Below are positions 1 to 9,435 of a stretch of DNA of 64,000 nt, piece by piece. The stretch is from Flavobacteriaceae bacterium. GTDB taxonomy: Bacteria; Bacteroidota; Bacteroidia; Flavobacteriales; Flavobacteriaceae. Numbering within the stretch: the stretch's first letter is position 1; the number at the start of each line of letters is the position of its first letter. The stretch covers positions 83,430 to 147,429 of the forward strand of contig JALRDO010000001.1 in the NCBI GenBank assembly GCA_023262185.1, written 5' to 3'. The position numbers and the translations under genes were made by a program. The notes below the pieces were generated by a model. The model made no database searches. It was not told where the DNA came from and was given only the letters and a program-made list of their open reading frames with translations.

Positions 1-561
1 TATAGTCTTCCAGATGGGAGTCAAATCACGATTTTTGAATCGTACGGAATGACAGAGACCCTCACTCACGTTGCGCTTAGAAAGCGTTATCCTATTGAAG
101 AGGGTTTATTTACCGCGCTTTCGGGAGTACAATTTACAACCGGAGAAGCCGGCAATCTCATTATCCACGCTTCACACCTTAAACACAATACTGTGATCAC
201 TAATGACAGTGTGCGCTTACATTCTGAGAGGCAATTTGAATATATAGGCAGACTAGATCATGCCATTAATTCGGGAGGAGTAAAACTCTTTCCTGAACGC
301 ATTGAACAAAAAATTTCAAGCGTATATAGCGACTTTTTATTTTTCGTTTCAGCAATGCCGCACCCTGAATTAGGAGAACAAGCCGCACTCATTATTGAAG
401 GAGATGAGGCACTTCGAAAACAGGTTGAAGAAGGATTGGATCAGATCTCATGGGAAAGGTACGAGAAGCCTAAGGCAGTATACGCTCTCTCTAATTTTTT
501 CTATACTTCTACTCAAAAATTCGATCGCCTAAGGACAATGGAGCAGCTAAACCTGAAGTAA
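1..561 (+). CDS. menE: AMP-dependent ligase C-terminal part, likely o-succinylbenzoate-CoA ligase (partial)
   Basis: The reading frame is open from base 1, so the gene starts outside the window and only about 186 C-terminal residues are seen. The first residues include YGMTET, the conserved YGxTE motif of AMP-forming acyl-CoA synthetases. Further on, YIGRLDHAINSGGVKLFP matches the hinge (GRxDxxIxxGGxK) and start of the small C-terminal domain, and a late Lys in TQKFDR fits the catalytic lysine. The short C-terminal domain resembles MenE, which activates o-succinylbenzoate in menaquinone synthesis. The assignment to MenE rather than another acyl-CoA ligase is inference because the substrate-binding half is missing. 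The 3' end overlaps the convergent carboxylase gene by 15 bases. Confidence 0.75.
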   Translation, partial: YSLPDGSQITIFESYGMTETLTHVALRKRYPIEEGLFTALSGVQFTTGEAGNLIIHASHLKHNTVITNDSVRLHSERQFEYIGRLDHAINSGGVKLFPERIEQKISSVYSDFLFFVSAMPHPELGEQAALIIEGDEALRKQVEEGLDQISWERYEKPKAVYALSNFFYTSTQKFDRLRTMEQLNLK

Positions 562-2181
562 TCCCAGTGAAAAGGGCTCAATTTGTGAATTGTTATTCGC
601 CATTTCTATTCCTAGCGAGAGGTGTTTCCGGGTTTCTACAGGGTCAATGACACCATCTGTCCACAGTCTCGCTGCGGCGTAATAAGGTGAGGTAGAATGC
701 GCGTACCTCTGCTCAATTTCTTCAAGAAGTGTTTTGCGTTCGTTCTCTGATAAGGATTGTTTGGCACCTTTTCTTTTACTTTCTTCGATCTGAAGCAACA
801 CTTTTGAGGCAGATTGCCCACTCATTACGGCGATTTCAGCCGAGGGCCAAGCAAAGATGAGTCTTGGATCATAGGCTTTACCGCACATAGCGTAATTGCC
901 CGCCCCGTAAGAGTTGCCTACCACTATGGTAAACTTGGGTACCACAGAATTGCTCACGGCATTGACAAGTTTAGCACCGTCTTTAATGATGCCCTGATGC
1001 TCACTTTTACTGCCAACCATAAATCCAGTGACGTCTTGGACAAAAATTAAAGGAATCTTCTTCTGATTACAATTAGCGATAAAGCGTGTGGCTTTATCCG
1101 AAGCATCAGAATAGATGACCCCGCCAATTTGCATTTCGCCTTTGGCGTTTTTAATCACTTTTCTTTCATTAGCTACAATACCTACTGCCCATCCATCAAT
1201 GCGTGCATAGCCCGTAATCAATGTCTTGCCGTAATTTTCTTTGTAGGGCTCAAAAGAATCCTTGTCGATAAAGCATTCTAAAAGGTCGAGCATTTGGTAT
1301 TGTTCGGATCTATTGTCAGGTAAAATGCTGTACATCTCATCTGGATTTTTACTAGGTGCAACGGAGTTTATTCGATTAAATCCAGCAGTTTCTGAGGTCC
1401 CTAATTTTGAAATAATAGATTGGATTTTCTTCAAGGCCTCTTGATCCGATGGAACAGCATAATCCACCACGCCAGAAATCGCGCTATGGGTGTGTGCTCC
1501 TCCGAGTGTTTCTTTATCTACATCCTCGCCAACGGCAGCTTTCACAAGGTAAGGTCCAGCTAAGAAGATAGATCCTGTGTTTTCTACGATGATGGCTTCA
1601 TCACTCATGATGGGTAGGTAAGCACCACCAGCAACGCACGAGCCCATTATTGCAGCAATTTGGGTGATTCCCATACTGCTCATTTTGGCATTATTCCTGA
1701 AAATACGACCGAAATGTTCTTTGTCGGCAAATGTATCTTCTTGCATAGGCAGGTAAATTCCTGCACTGTCTACAAGATAGATGATTGGAAGTTTGTTTTC
1801 GATAGCAATCTCTTGTGCTCTAAGGTTCTTTTTTGCAGTCATAGGGAACCAAGCTCCCGCTTTAACTGAGGCGTCGTTAGCTACTACAACACAGAGCCTT
1901 TCTTTGATTTTACCGATCTGAACGACTACGCCCGCCGATGGACAACCTCCGTGTTCTTGATACATCTGGTCAGCAGCTAGCTGACCAATTTCAATGACCT
2001 CTGATTTTTTGTCAAACAAGAAGTTTAACCGTTCACGAACGGTCATTTTGCCTTGATCCTTCTGATTCTGAAGTTTAGAAGCTCCTCCGCCAAGGCTCAC
2101 TTCTTCTTGCTTGTCGTGAAGAAACTTGACCGCATTACGATGGTGTATTTCACGTGCAAGCTCTTTTTTCGTCTTGGTCAT
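547..2181 (-). CDS. Acyl-CoA carboxylase beta subunit (carboxyltransferase)
   Basis: This 544-residue protein is a full-length biotin-dependent carboxyltransferase of the propionyl/methylcrotonyl-CoA carboxylase beta family. It moves CO2 from carboxybiotin to an acyl-CoA. Both crotonase-like halves are visible: the N-terminal half contains GGCPSAGVV and DSAGIYLPMQ, and the C-terminal half contains GVIYSDASDKATRFI, FVQDVTGFMVG and GNSYGAGNYAMCGKAY. The DSAGIYLP and GFMVG stretches resemble methylcrotonoyl-CoA carboxylase (leucine breakdown), which is my best guess for the substrate. No biotin carboxylase subunit is next to it in the window. It converges on the menE-like gene with a 15-base overlap. 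Confidence 0.88.
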   Translation of the reverse strand: MTKTKKELAREIHHRNAVKFLHDKQEEVSLGGGASKLQNQKDQGKMTVRERLNFLFDKKSEVIEIGQLAADQMYQEHGGCPSAGVVVQIGKIKERLCVVVANDASVKAGAWFPMTAKKNLRAQEIAIENKLPIIYLVDSAGIYLPMQEDTFADKEHFGRIFRNNAKMSSMGITQIAAIMGSCVAGGAYLPIMSDEAIIVENTGSIFLAGPYLVKAAVGEDVDKETLGGAHTHSAISGVVDYAVPSDQEALKKIQSIISKLGTSETAGFNRINSVAPSKNPDEMYSILPDNRSEQYQMLDLLECFIDKDSFEPYKENYGKTLITGYARIDGWAVGIVANERKVIKNAKGEMQIGGVIYSDASDKATRFIANCNQKKIPLIFVQDVTGFMVGSKSEHQGIIKDGAKLVNAVSNSVVPKFTIVVGNSYGAGNYAMCGKAYDPRLIFAWPSAEIAVMSGQSASKVLLQIEESKRKGAKQSLSENERKTLLEEIEQRYAHSTSPYYAAARLWTDGVIDPVETRKHLSLGIEMANNNSQIEPFSLGLLQV

Positions 2182-2261
2182 GACCCTCTGGTTTGCAACT
2201 GCAATTTACGATTAATTAAAGCATTTTTACGACCTTTACGCGCCTAACACCAGAAGCTAAT

Positions 2262-2438
2262 ATGAACAAAAATACTGTTTTAGCCTACGCTACTTTTTTG
2301 ATGATACTTATGGGGCTCGTTTTGCTCGCCCTTGCCGCGTTTAAATACGATGAGGTTGCAGGATGGGGTTTTGCTACCGTCGGAATTGGCTTCTTTGCAA
2401 TTGCCTGGGTATTTAACGCATTAAAAGGTCGCGTTTAA
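2262..2438 (+). CDS. Small two-TM membrane protein, CAL67264-family-like
   Basis: This 58-residue open frame starts with ATG after an A-rich leader and ends 12 bases before ettA. It has two hydrophobic segments, roughly residues 7-27 and 36-52, separated by the polar stretch FKYDEVAGWG, and ends in a basic tail (LKGRV). The sequence closely resembles the small flavobacterial proteins called the CAL67264 family, as I remember them. Their function is unknown. Position directly upstream of ettA on the same strand suggests co-transcription. Size, in-frame start and clean hydrophobic pattern support a real gene. Confidence 0.72.
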   Translation: MNKNTVLAYATFLMILMGLVLLALAAFKYDEVAGWGFATVGIGFFAIAWVFNALKGRV

Positions 2439-2450
2439 ATTTTATCATAC

Positions 2451-4142
2451 ATGTCAGACGATAAGAAGGTAATATTCTCAATGTCGGGGGTCACCAAGAC
2501 CTTCACCAATGCTAATACTCCTGTTTTAAACAATATCTACCTAAGCTTCTTCTACGGGGCCAAGATTGGGATACTAGGGCTTAATGGGTCGGGTAAATCA
2601 ACGCTACTAAAGATTATTGCTGGGGTAGATACCAATTACCGAGGAGATGTTGTTTTTTCTCCCGGATATTCTGTTGGGTATTTAGAACAAGAACCGCATC
2701 TTGATGAGTCTAAAACGGTAGTAGAAATTGTAAAGGAAGGAGTAGCTGAAACCGTTGCGGTGCTGGATCGATACAATGAGATTAATGATTTATTTGGTCT
2801 CCCAGAGAATTATGAGGATGGCGATAAGATGCAAAAGTTGATGGACGAACAAGCCAAGCTTCAAGATCAAATTGACGCTATGAATGCTTGGGAACTAGAC
2901 ACCAAACTTGCCATTGCGATGGATGCTCTTCGCACCCCTGAGCCCGACACACCCATTAAGGTGTTGAGTGGAGGTGAGCGACGCCGTGTAGCGCTTTGTC
3001 GTCTATTGCTGAAAGAGCCCGATGTGTTGCTCTTGGATGAGCCCACCAACCACCTAGATGCTGAATCAGTACTATGGCTTGAGCAGCATTTGGCCCGTTA
3101 TAAGGGTACGGTGATTGCAGTAACGCACGACCGCTATTTCTTAGATAATGTAGCCGGATGGATTCTTGAGTTGGATAGAGGAGAAGGTATCCCTTGGAAA
3201 GGAAATTACTCGTCTTGGTTAGAGCAAAAGGCGAAACGCCTAGAACAAGAGAGCAAGCAGGCAAGTAAACGTCAAAAAACGCTTGAACGCGAATTAGAAT
3301 GGGTGCGTCAAGGGGCTAAAGGAAGACAAACTAAGCAGAAAGCCAGATTAAATAATTACGATAAACTGCTCAATCAAGACCAAAAACAATTAGAAGAACG
3401 TCTTGAAATCTATATCCCTAATGGACCCCGACTGGGTACCAATGTGATAGAGGCCAATGATATTTCTAAAGGTTTTGGTGACCGATTGCTTTATGAAAAT
3501 TTAAGCTTTAAGCTTCCTCAGGCAGGTATTGTTGGAGTAATCGGCCCGAATGGAGCCGGAAAAACAACGCTCTTTAAGATGATCATGTCAGAGCTAGAGC
3601 CTGATTCTGGAACTTTTACGCTAGGAGAGACTGCAAAGATTGCTTATGTAGATCAGACCCATTCTGATATAGATCCAGAAAAATCAATTTGGGAAAACTT
3701 CTCAGACGGACAGGAACTCATCATGATGGGACAGCGAGAGGTCAATTCAAGAGCTTATTTGAGTCGATTTAATTTCTCTGGAAGCGAACAAAATAAGAAG
3801 GTAAAACTGTTGTCTGGTGGAGAGCGAAACCGTTTACATTTGGCAATGACCCTAAAAGAAGAGGGTAATGTATTACTTTTAGATGAGCCCACTAATGACT
3901 TAGATGTCAACACATTAAGAGCACTTGAGGAAGGTCTCGAAAATTTTGCTGGATGTGCAGTTGTCATCTCTCACGACCGATGGTTCTTAGACCGTATCTG
4001 TACGCACATATTGGCCTTTGAAGGAAACTCTTCGGTATACTTTTTTGAAGGTTCTTTTTCAGACTATGAAGAAAATAGACGTCAGCGATTGGGTAAAGAC
4101 ATTAATCCTACACGCATTAAATACAAAAAACTGACACGTTAG
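2451..4142 (+). CDS. ettA: Energy-dependent translational throttle protein EttA (ABC-F)
   Basis: The 563-residue protein has two ABC ATPase domains and no membrane segment, the layout of ABC-F translation factors. Walker A motifs are GLNGSGKS (about residues 43-50) and GPNGAGKT (near 365). LSGGE signatures lie near 171 and 453, with Walker B LLLDEPTNHLD and LLLDEPTNDLD. The charged linker between the domains (near 265-310) corresponds to the P-site tRNA interaction motif. Length and the N-terminal SMSGVTKTF pattern match EttA, which binds the ribosomal E site and gates entry into elongation according to energy state. It follows the small membrane protein gene closely. Confidence 0.92.
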   Translation: MSDDKKVIFSMSGVTKTFTNANTPVLNNIYLSFFYGAKIGILGLNGSGKSTLLKIIAGVDTNYRGDVVFSPGYSVGYLEQEPHLDESKTVVEIVKEGVAETVAVLDRYNEINDLFGLPENYEDGDKMQKLMDEQAKLQDQIDAMNAWELDTKLAIAMDALRTPEPDTPIKVLSGGERRRVALCRLLLKEPDVLLLDEPTNHLDAESVLWLEQHLARYKGTVIAVTHDRYFLDNVAGWILELDRGEGIPWKGNYSSWLEQKAKRLEQESKQASKRQKTLERELEWVRQGAKGRQTKQKARLNNYDKLLNQDQKQLEERLEIYIPNGPRLGTNVIEANDISKGFGDRLLYENLSFKLPQAGIVGVIGPNGAGKTTLFKMIMSELEPDSGTFTLGETAKIAYVDQTHSDIDPEKSIWENFSDGQELIMMGQREVNSRAYLSRFNFSGSEQNKKVKLLSGGERNRLHLAMTLKEEGNVLLLDEPTNDLDVNTLRALEEGLENFAGCAVVISHDRWFLDRICTHILAFEGNSSVYFFEGSFSDYEENRRQRLGKDINPTRIKYKKLTR

Positions 4143-4152
4143 ATGCAGTAAT

Positions 4153-4185
4153 CTTGCGCTTTTGCCCTAAATCGCTATATATTTG
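4153..4185 (+). promoter_or_regulatory. Bacteroidota-type promoter for the coiled-coil protein gene
   Basis: TATATTTG at 4178-4185 is a perfect match to the TAnnTTTG -7 element of Bacteroidota. A CTTG at 4153-4156 lies 21 bases upstream as a possible -33 element. Expected transcription start is about 35 bases before the ATG at 4222. Confidence 0.6.
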
Positions 4186-4221
4186 CAGCAAATAAAGAAA
4201 CCAATCTTAAGATCTTAAATT

Positions 4222-5094
4222 ATGGAAAAAAACCAGTCTAAAGCGTTACCTGCGATACTTGGGGTTCTTTTTGTAGCAGCCACTGCTTTCGCTATTAGCC
4301 TTTACATCAGCGGTAAAAACACCGAAGAGGCTTTAAATGCTGAGAAAACGGCAGTTATTGAAGAGTTAGAAGGATTGAAGTCAGATTACGACAAATCGAT
4401 CCTAGAGAACAATGCCCTTAGCGAGGAGCTTTTAGCTGCTAGAGGAGAAATCGCTAGCTATATCGATTCACTTTCTACGCTAAAAGCGGATGTAGCGACT
4501 TTGATGCGTTTTCGTAGTCAAGTATATCAGCTTCGTAAAGAGCGCGAAACTTTAATGGCTCGTTTGGATTCACTTACTGCAAGCAATGTTGCATTAAAGT
4601 CATTGAACGACAAAACTCAGGCGGAGTTAGAGCGTGTTGCTGCACTTAACGATTCAATTGTTCAGCAGAACATCATTTTGGAACAAGAAAATAGAATTGC
4701 TGCTCAGCTTAAATTAGAAATGCTTGATGTACAGGCCGTTCGCGTTAAGACTAACGGAGACTTTAAGTCGGTTCAGCGCGCTAAAAAAGCAGACAATTTT
4801 AAAGTATGTTTTACTATTAGAGATAACGCCGTTACTAAAGCTGGTGACAAGAACTTTTTCATCGAAGTTATGGGTCCTGACGGTAACTTGGTTGGTAATA
4901 CAGAGTCAGTTACAGTAAACAACCGTACTTTAAATGTAAGCAAGGTTACAGCCTTCTATTACGAGAACCAAACCTTAGATGTATGCGACTATGTTGAGAA
5001 CGGTGGAGCGGATTTTCCTAAGGGAAGTTATATGGTAAATGTTTATGACAATGATTTAGAATTAATCGGTACTTCAAAGTTCTATCTGAAGTAA
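4222..5094 (+). CDS. Membrane-anchored coiled-coil protein of unknown function
   Basis: The 290-residue protein has one N-terminal transmembrane segment (about residues 9-29). A long heptad-rich coiled coil follows (about 35-165, rich in Glu, Leu, Lys and Ala), then a compact C-terminal domain of about 120 residues that looks beta-rich. No catalytic motif is visible. The single anchor would place the coiled coil and C-terminal domain in the periplasm. Similar proteins occur in other flavobacteria without a known role, as far as I recall. It has its own promoter and is followed by a strong terminator shared with convergent fumC. Confidence 0.8.
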   Translation: MEKNQSKALPAILGVLFVAATAFAISLYISGKNTEEALNAEKTAVIEELEGLKSDYDKSILENNALSEELLAARGEIASYIDSLSTLKADVATLMRFRSQVYQLRKERETLMARLDSLTASNVALKSLNDKTQAELERVAALNDSIVQQNIILEQENRIAAQLKLEMLDVQAVRVKTNGDFKSVQRAKKADNFKVCFTIRDNAVTKAGDKNFFIEVMGPDGNLVGNTESVTVNNRTLNVSKVTAFYYENQTLDVCDYVENGGADFPKGSYMVNVYDNDLELIGTSKFYLK

Positions 5095-5111
5095 TTCATA
5101 AATACCTCATA

Positions 5112-5140
5112 AAAAAAGGCTCCCATTGGGAGCCTTTTTT
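5112..5140. terminator. Bidirectional rho-independent terminator
   Basis: The inverted repeat GGCTCCC (5118-5124), loop ATT, GGGAGCC (5128-5134) is flanked by A-tract on the left and T-tract on the right, so it can end transcription of both the coiled-coil gene (+) and fumC (-). Confidence 0.92.
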
Positions 5141-5159
5141 ATTTGTTAGGGTCTGTTCG

Positions 5160-6554
5160 TTACAAAGAACCCGTCATTTCTTCAGGGCGCACCCATGCAT
5201 CGTACTCTTCATCGGTTACATAGCCCAAACGAATAGCTTCTTCTTTAAGTGTGGTTCCATTAGCGTGGGCTGCATTCGCTATCTCTGCTGCCTTGTAGTA
5301 CCCGATTTTCGTGTTTAAAGCTGTTACTAGCATTAACGAGTTATTGAGCAGCTCTTGAATGCGTCTTGTGTTCGGTTCAATTCCTACTGCACAGTGTTCG
5401 TTAAAACTCAATGCGGCATCTCCAATGAGCTGAGCAGATTGCAAGAAATTAGCGGCCATAAGTGGTTTGAACACATTTAGTTCGTAATGTCCTTGTGTTC
5501 CACCAATAGTAATTGCAACATCATTGCCCATAACTTGGGCGCATACCATGGTAAGAGCCTCTGATTGTGTTGGATTGACTTTACCAGGCATAATTGAACT
5601 CCCAGGCTCGTTTGCTGGAATAATGAGCTCTCCTATACCAGATCGGGGCCCTGAGGCCATCATTCGAATGTCGTTTGCGATTTTATTCAATGACACAGCC
5701 ATCTGCTTCAAGGCAGAATGCGATTCTACGAGGGCATCATGAGAGGCTAGAGCTTCAAATTTATTTTGAGCGGTGATGAATGGAAGCCCAGTAAACTCTG
5801 CAATGTATGCCGCAACTTTTTCAGCATAACCCTTTGGAGTGTTTAATCCTGTACCTACTGCAGTTCCACCCAATGCTAGTTCAGATAAATGGGTTAAACT
5901 GTTCTGCGTGGCCTTGACTCCAAATTCTAGCTGTGCTACATATCCCGAAAACTCTTGACCAATAGTTAGAGGAGTGGCATCCATTAAATGGGTTCGACCA
6001 ATTTTCACAACATCCTTGAATGCTTGACTTTTTTGGTGAAGGGTAGATTTTAGTGTCTCAACAGCAGGAATACTGTGACGCACTAACTTATCATAACAGG
6101 CAATATGCATCGCCGTCGGAAAGGTATCATTTGATGATTGTGATTTATTGACGTCATCATTCGGACTCAAGGTACGATTACCTTGTCCTAAAACCTTTCC
6201 CTCTATAACATGAGCGCGATTGGCGATAACTTCATTGACATTCATGTTGCTTTGAGTACCAGAACCGGTTTGCCAAATCACTAATGGAAATTGATCTTTC
6301 AATTGCCCCTCTAAAAGTTCATCGCATACTTTTGCGATTAAGTCTCTTTTATACTCTTCTAAAACTCCTAATTCAGCATTGGTATAGGCTGCGGCTTTCT
6401 TGAGAATGGCAAAGCCTCTGATAATTTCCATAGGCATTGAACCACTTGGTCCTATCTTAAAATTATTGATAGAACGCTGCGTTTGCGCTCCCCAATAGGC
6501 ATCTTGAGGAACTTGAACCTCACCCATGGTGTCTTTCTCAATTCTATAGCTCAT
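5160..6554 (-). CDS. fumC: Fumarate hydratase class II
   Basis: At 464 residues this is a full-length class II fumarase, the iron-independent homotetramer that interconverts fumarate and L-malate in the TCA cycle. The superfamily signature [11 protein letters not shown] is at about residues 317-327. The catalytic-loop region [12 protein letters not shown] and the N-terminal substrate site [12 protein letters not shown] are also visible. The start follows a TATCTTTG -7 element 25 bases upstream. It is monocistronic: a shared terminator lies downstream and a divergent small membrane protein gene upstream. Confidence 0.96.
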   Translation of the reverse strand: MSYRIEKDTMGEVQVPQDAYWGAQTQRSINNFKIGPSGSMPMEIIRGFAILKKAAAYTNAELGVLEEYKRDLIAKVCDELLEGQLKDQFPLVIWQTGSGTQSNMNVNEVIANRAHVIEGKVLGQGNRTLSPNDDVNKSQSSNDTFPTAMHIACYDKLVRHSIPAVETLKSTLHQKSQAFKDVVKIGRTHLMDATPLTIGQEFSGYVAQLEFGVKATQNSLTHLSELALGGTAVGTGLNTPKGYAEKVAAYIAEFTGLPFITAQNKFEALASHDALVESHSALKQMAVSLNKIANDIRMMASGPRSGIGELIIPANEPGSSIMPGKVNPTQSEALTMVCAQVMGNDVAITIGGTQGHYELNVFKPLMAANFLQSAQLIGDAALSFNEHCAVGIEPNTRRIQELLNNSLMLVTALNTKIGYYKAAEIANAAHANGTTLKEEAIRLGYVTDEEYDAWVRPEEMTGSL

Positions 6555-6578
6555 AATTCAAATTTCATAGTTGGAATA

Positions 6579-6586
6579 CAAAGATA
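6579..6586 (-). promoter_or_regulatory. -7 element of the fumC promoter
   Basis: Read on the minus strand this is TATCTTTG, an exact TAnnTTTG match, 25 bases before the fumC ATG. I see no clear -33 element at the usual distance. Confidence 0.5.
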
Positions 6587-6627
6587 GCCATCAAAATGCT
6601 CTACCGTTTTAAAAATCGATCTTCAGG

Positions 6628-6660
6628 TTTGTACTGTACATTGAAATCGACTTATATTCG
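6628..6660 (+). promoter_or_regulatory. Promoter for the 56-residue membrane protein gene
   Basis: TTTG at 6628-6631 and TATATTCG at 6653-6660 (one mismatch to TAnnTTTG) are separated by 21 bases, the layout expected for the primary sigma factor of Bacteroidota. The ATG is 18 bases downstream. Confidence 0.5.
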
Positions 6661-6678
6661 TAGCGTAAAAGAAACAAC

Positions 6679-6849
6679 ATGATTGAGTTCGATCAATATT
6701 TAGGATTTATTGCCTTTTTAACCATACTTACCATTGGGTTTTGGTTGATGATTTTTCTTTTGACTTTCGTTATACCATATTGGGTAACTGGAAGTCTCAT
6801 TGAATTTTTAAAAGAAAAGAAAAAGGAGCGTGAAGCTTCTAGAAGTTAA
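6679..6849 (+). CDS. Small single-TM membrane protein
   Basis: This 56-residue frame has an acidic N-terminus, one long hydrophobic span (about residues 9-37) and a highly charged C-terminal tail beginning LKEKKKEREAS. It has its own promoter (TTTG, 21 bases, TATATTCG) and a strong terminator 22 bases after the stop, so it forms a complete small transcription unit. No family is recognised. The tail would be cytoplasmic by the positive-inside rule. Confidence 0.65.
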   Translation: MIEFDQYLGFIAFLTILTIGFWLMIFLLTFVIPYWVTGSLIEFLKEKKKEREASRS

Positions 6850-6870
6850 GCTCCCTTTCTTGATACTATA

Positions 6871-6899
6871 AAAAAAGCCCCGCGACAGCGGGGCTTTTT
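6871..6899. terminator. Bidirectional rho-independent terminator
   Basis: GCCCCGC (6877-6883), loop GACA, GCGGGGC (6888-6894), with six A before and five T after. It separates the small membrane protein gene (+) from the convergent outer-membrane protein gene (-). Confidence 0.92.
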
Positions 6900-6901
6900 A
6901 T

Positions 6902-9433
6902 TTATGGGGTTCCGAATTGAAATTCTTCTTCTCCGTCTCCCATATCTTCACGGTTGTTTCTTCTTCTATTATTGTCTTGCTCATTGAATTGATATCTAAA
7001 CGTCAAGGTGGCTTGGCGTTGTCTCCACTGGAACTCACTGTAGCTATATACAGTTGCTGTTTGAGTTGTAGACATTCTTTTTCGGCTATTCAATAGGTCG
7101 CTTATATTAAACGAAATAGATCCTTTTTCCTTTAAAATCTGCTTACTCATGGCGAGGTTAATCGAAAGGTTTCCTTTGTCAGTACCCTGAGGATTGACAG
7201 AATTTCCCCGATAGAATGCATTTGTTTGAAAATCTATTTTACCCGGAAGTGGAAATTGCGCACTTGCTCTTGAAAACCAGGTAAAATTATCCGTATTAAA
7301 AATTTGTGAAATTGTTTCTCCTTTACTGTTGGTGTAGGTAAAATCACCTTCTAAGCCCTGTTGAAAGAGATTGAGGTTCCATGAGAAGCGCATGCCTCTC
7401 TTTGGTGAATACGAAGTGGTAACTTCTCCTCCTGTTCTATATTCAGAGGCAAGGTTAATAGGAGAACGTAATTGAACAGGAACCTCAACGAATCCACCTT
7501 CTGGGTTTTCAATGCGTACAGTTTCTCCTGTCTCACGTTGAATGAACTGAAAAACGCCTGAGGTTTGATTGTAATATACCGAGGTGTTAAGGGTTAATTT
7601 TCCGAAACGTTTGAGGTATCCAAAATCGAAGGCATCTGTATAGGCTGGATCAAGATCTGGATTACCACTGAATAAGTTCGTGTTGCTATTTCTTCTAATA
7701 AATGGATTGATAAACCATGAGCGAGGCCTTCTAAGACGTTTGCTGTAGCTCAAAGTGAATTGCTCCATTTCTGATATTTCATAACCTAAGAAAAGGGATG
7801 GGAACCAATTCGAATAGATTTTCTCATTTCTACTTTCTTGGGTGGTGCTGGTAGAATTAACCTGAATATCCGAAGCTTCCATGCGAAGACCTCCTAAAAC
7901 CGAAAATTTGTTGAATTTGTTTCCAAGCTGCATGTAAGCAGCATTTACGTATTCTTTATATTCTAACTGGTTGCTTAGATCATTATTACGAACTAGGGGG
8001 CCTCCGTTTTCTTGCTGAATTTCAAATTCAAAGTCAGTGTAGAAGTCATTAAACGTTCCGCGATATCCAGCTTCAAATTGACCCTGACCATTTTCACCCA
8101 AAGGCAAAACATAATCAAATTGAAATAAGCGATTGATTTGAGATTCTCCAGTAAATGTATATTCTGAGGGCACAAATATTGAGGCATCTTCATTAACATT
8201 CTCATCTATATAATTGTTCCCTAGTTCTTCACCCGTAGAATATTGAAAATCTGCTGTTAGCTTATGGCCTGTTTTTTCAAAGTCTTTTACAAAATTGAGA
8301 GCATACTGATAATTAGAATCTGTGTCATCCCCAGTGTTGGTTCTTAATCTTGAAATGGTGGGGATAAAATTTTGATCGAAGTTGAAAAATTCAGCTCGAC
8401 TTGTGTTTTGTCCTTCACGAGTTCTATAGAAAAAGGTTTGAGTAAGTGAAGTTTTGTCACCTAATAGCAATTCAAGACCTATATTGGTATTGAAACCATT
8501 ACCTCCGCGCTGGGTTTTACTTAATTCGTTTTGATAACTGAGAATGTTCCCAGCGAGATCGTAATTAATTTGTTCATTTAACCCTTTTCCAGGCGAATCG
8601 TTTTGTCTGTAGGAAGTATTGGAGAAGAGATTAAAAGATTTGCGTCGAAGATTTAAATTGAGGTTAGCTCCTGTGGTCTCTGGTGAGCCCACATAAGCCG
8701 TGGCCGAACCGTTGATACCTTTAGTTTTTTCTTGTCTTAATATAATATTAATAATACCTGCTGATCCTTCTGCGTCATAACGTGCAGATGGGTTGGTGAT
8801 AATTTCAACACGCTCAATAGCGTCAGCCGGAAGTTGTTGCAAGGCATCTGTACTTAGGCCAGATAGGGCAGAGGGCTTACCGTTGATTAAAATCTGAACA
8901 CTTCCGTTTCCACGCAAGGCTATGTTTCCTTCTACATCAACACTTACAGAGGGGACATTGTCTAGAACATCGGTTACCGTACCTCCCTTAACGGTTAGGT
9001 CTTGACCTACGTTATAAACCTTTTTGTCTAATCTAAGTTCAACTGTGGTTCGTTCTGCCACTAGCTCAACATTGTCCAACTGCTCTACGTTAGCCTCAAG
9101 ACTTATTGTACCGAGATCTGTCGAGACAGCAAACCTCACATTGTCTTGAGAATAGGAAGAGAAGGATATGAATTCAACACGAAGGTTATAGGCACCAGGG
9201 AAGGTTTCAACACTGAATTGACCATTCTCATCGGTAATTCCTCCGGTAACACGCTCAGGAAATCGAACGCTTTGCAATATTAAAGTTGCATATTCTAGTG
9301 GAGTTCCAGTTTCTTTGTCAACAACTTTACCACTGATTGTTATAGGTTGCATTGCAGGTCTCTGAGAGAATTGTTGCGCATTTAGCTGTGTTAAACCTAG
9401 TAGGGATACAATCAGCAGTGTCAGTCTTTTCAT
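6902..9433 (-). CDS. Outer membrane beta-barrel protein, TonB-receptor-like
   Basis: The 843-residue protein begins with a signal peptide (about residues 1-19, cleavage near LNA-QQ). A carboxypeptidase-regulatory-like domain follows (about 32-115; GKVVDKETGTPLEYA, TDENGQFSV), then a plug-like domain (about 130-235; LRGNGSVQILINGKPS, IERVEIITNPSARYDAEGSAG). The remaining 600 residues or so form a large outer-membrane barrel rich in alternating aromatic strands. This matches the outer membrane beta-barrel family common in Bacteroidota, related to SusC/TonB receptors. The substrate is unknown. The last 40 residues are unusually rich in Asn, Arg, Asp and Glu. It lies 2 bases downstream of a small secreted protein gene, probably in one operon. 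Confidence 0.88.
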   Translation of the reverse strand: MKRLTLLIVSLLGLTQLNAQQFSQRPAMQPITISGKVVDKETGTPLEYATLILQSVRFPERVTGGITDENGQFSVETFPGAYNLRVEFISFSSYSQDNVRFAVSTDLGTISLEANVEQLDNVELVAERTTVELRLDKKVYNVGQDLTVKGGTVTDVLDNVPSVSVDVEGNIALRGNGSVQILINGKPSALSGLSTDALQQLPADAIERVEIITNPSARYDAEGSAGIINIILRQEKTKGINGSATAYVGSPETTGANLNLNLRRKSFNLFSNTSYRQNDSPGKGLNEQINYDLAGNILSYQNELSKTQRGGNGFNTNIGLELLLGDKTSLTQTFFYRTREGQNTSRAEFFNFDQNFIPTISRLRTNTGDDTDSNYQYALNFVKDFEKTGHKLTADFQYSTGEELGNNYIDENVNEDASIFVPSEYTFTGESQINRLFQFDYVLPLGENGQGQFEAGYRGTFNDFYTDFEFEIQQENGGPLVRNNDLSNQLEYKEYVNAAYMQLGNKFNKFSVLGGLRMEASDIQVNSTSTTQESRNEKIYSNWFPSLFLGYEISEMEQFTLSYSKRLRRPRSWFINPFIRRNSNTNLFSGNPDLDPAYTDAFDFGYLKRFGKLTLNTSVYYNQTSGVFQFIQRETGETVRIENPEGGFVEVPVQLRSPINLASEYRTGGEVTTSYSPKRGMRFSWNLNLFQQGLEGDFTYTNSKGETISQIFNTDNFTWFSRASAQFPLPGKIDFQTNAFYRGNSVNPQGTDKGNLSINLAMSKQILKEKGSISFNISDLLNSRKRMSTTQTATVYSYSEFQWRQRQATLTFRYQFNEQDNNRRRNNREDMGDGEEEFQFGTP

Positions 9434-9435
9434 GT

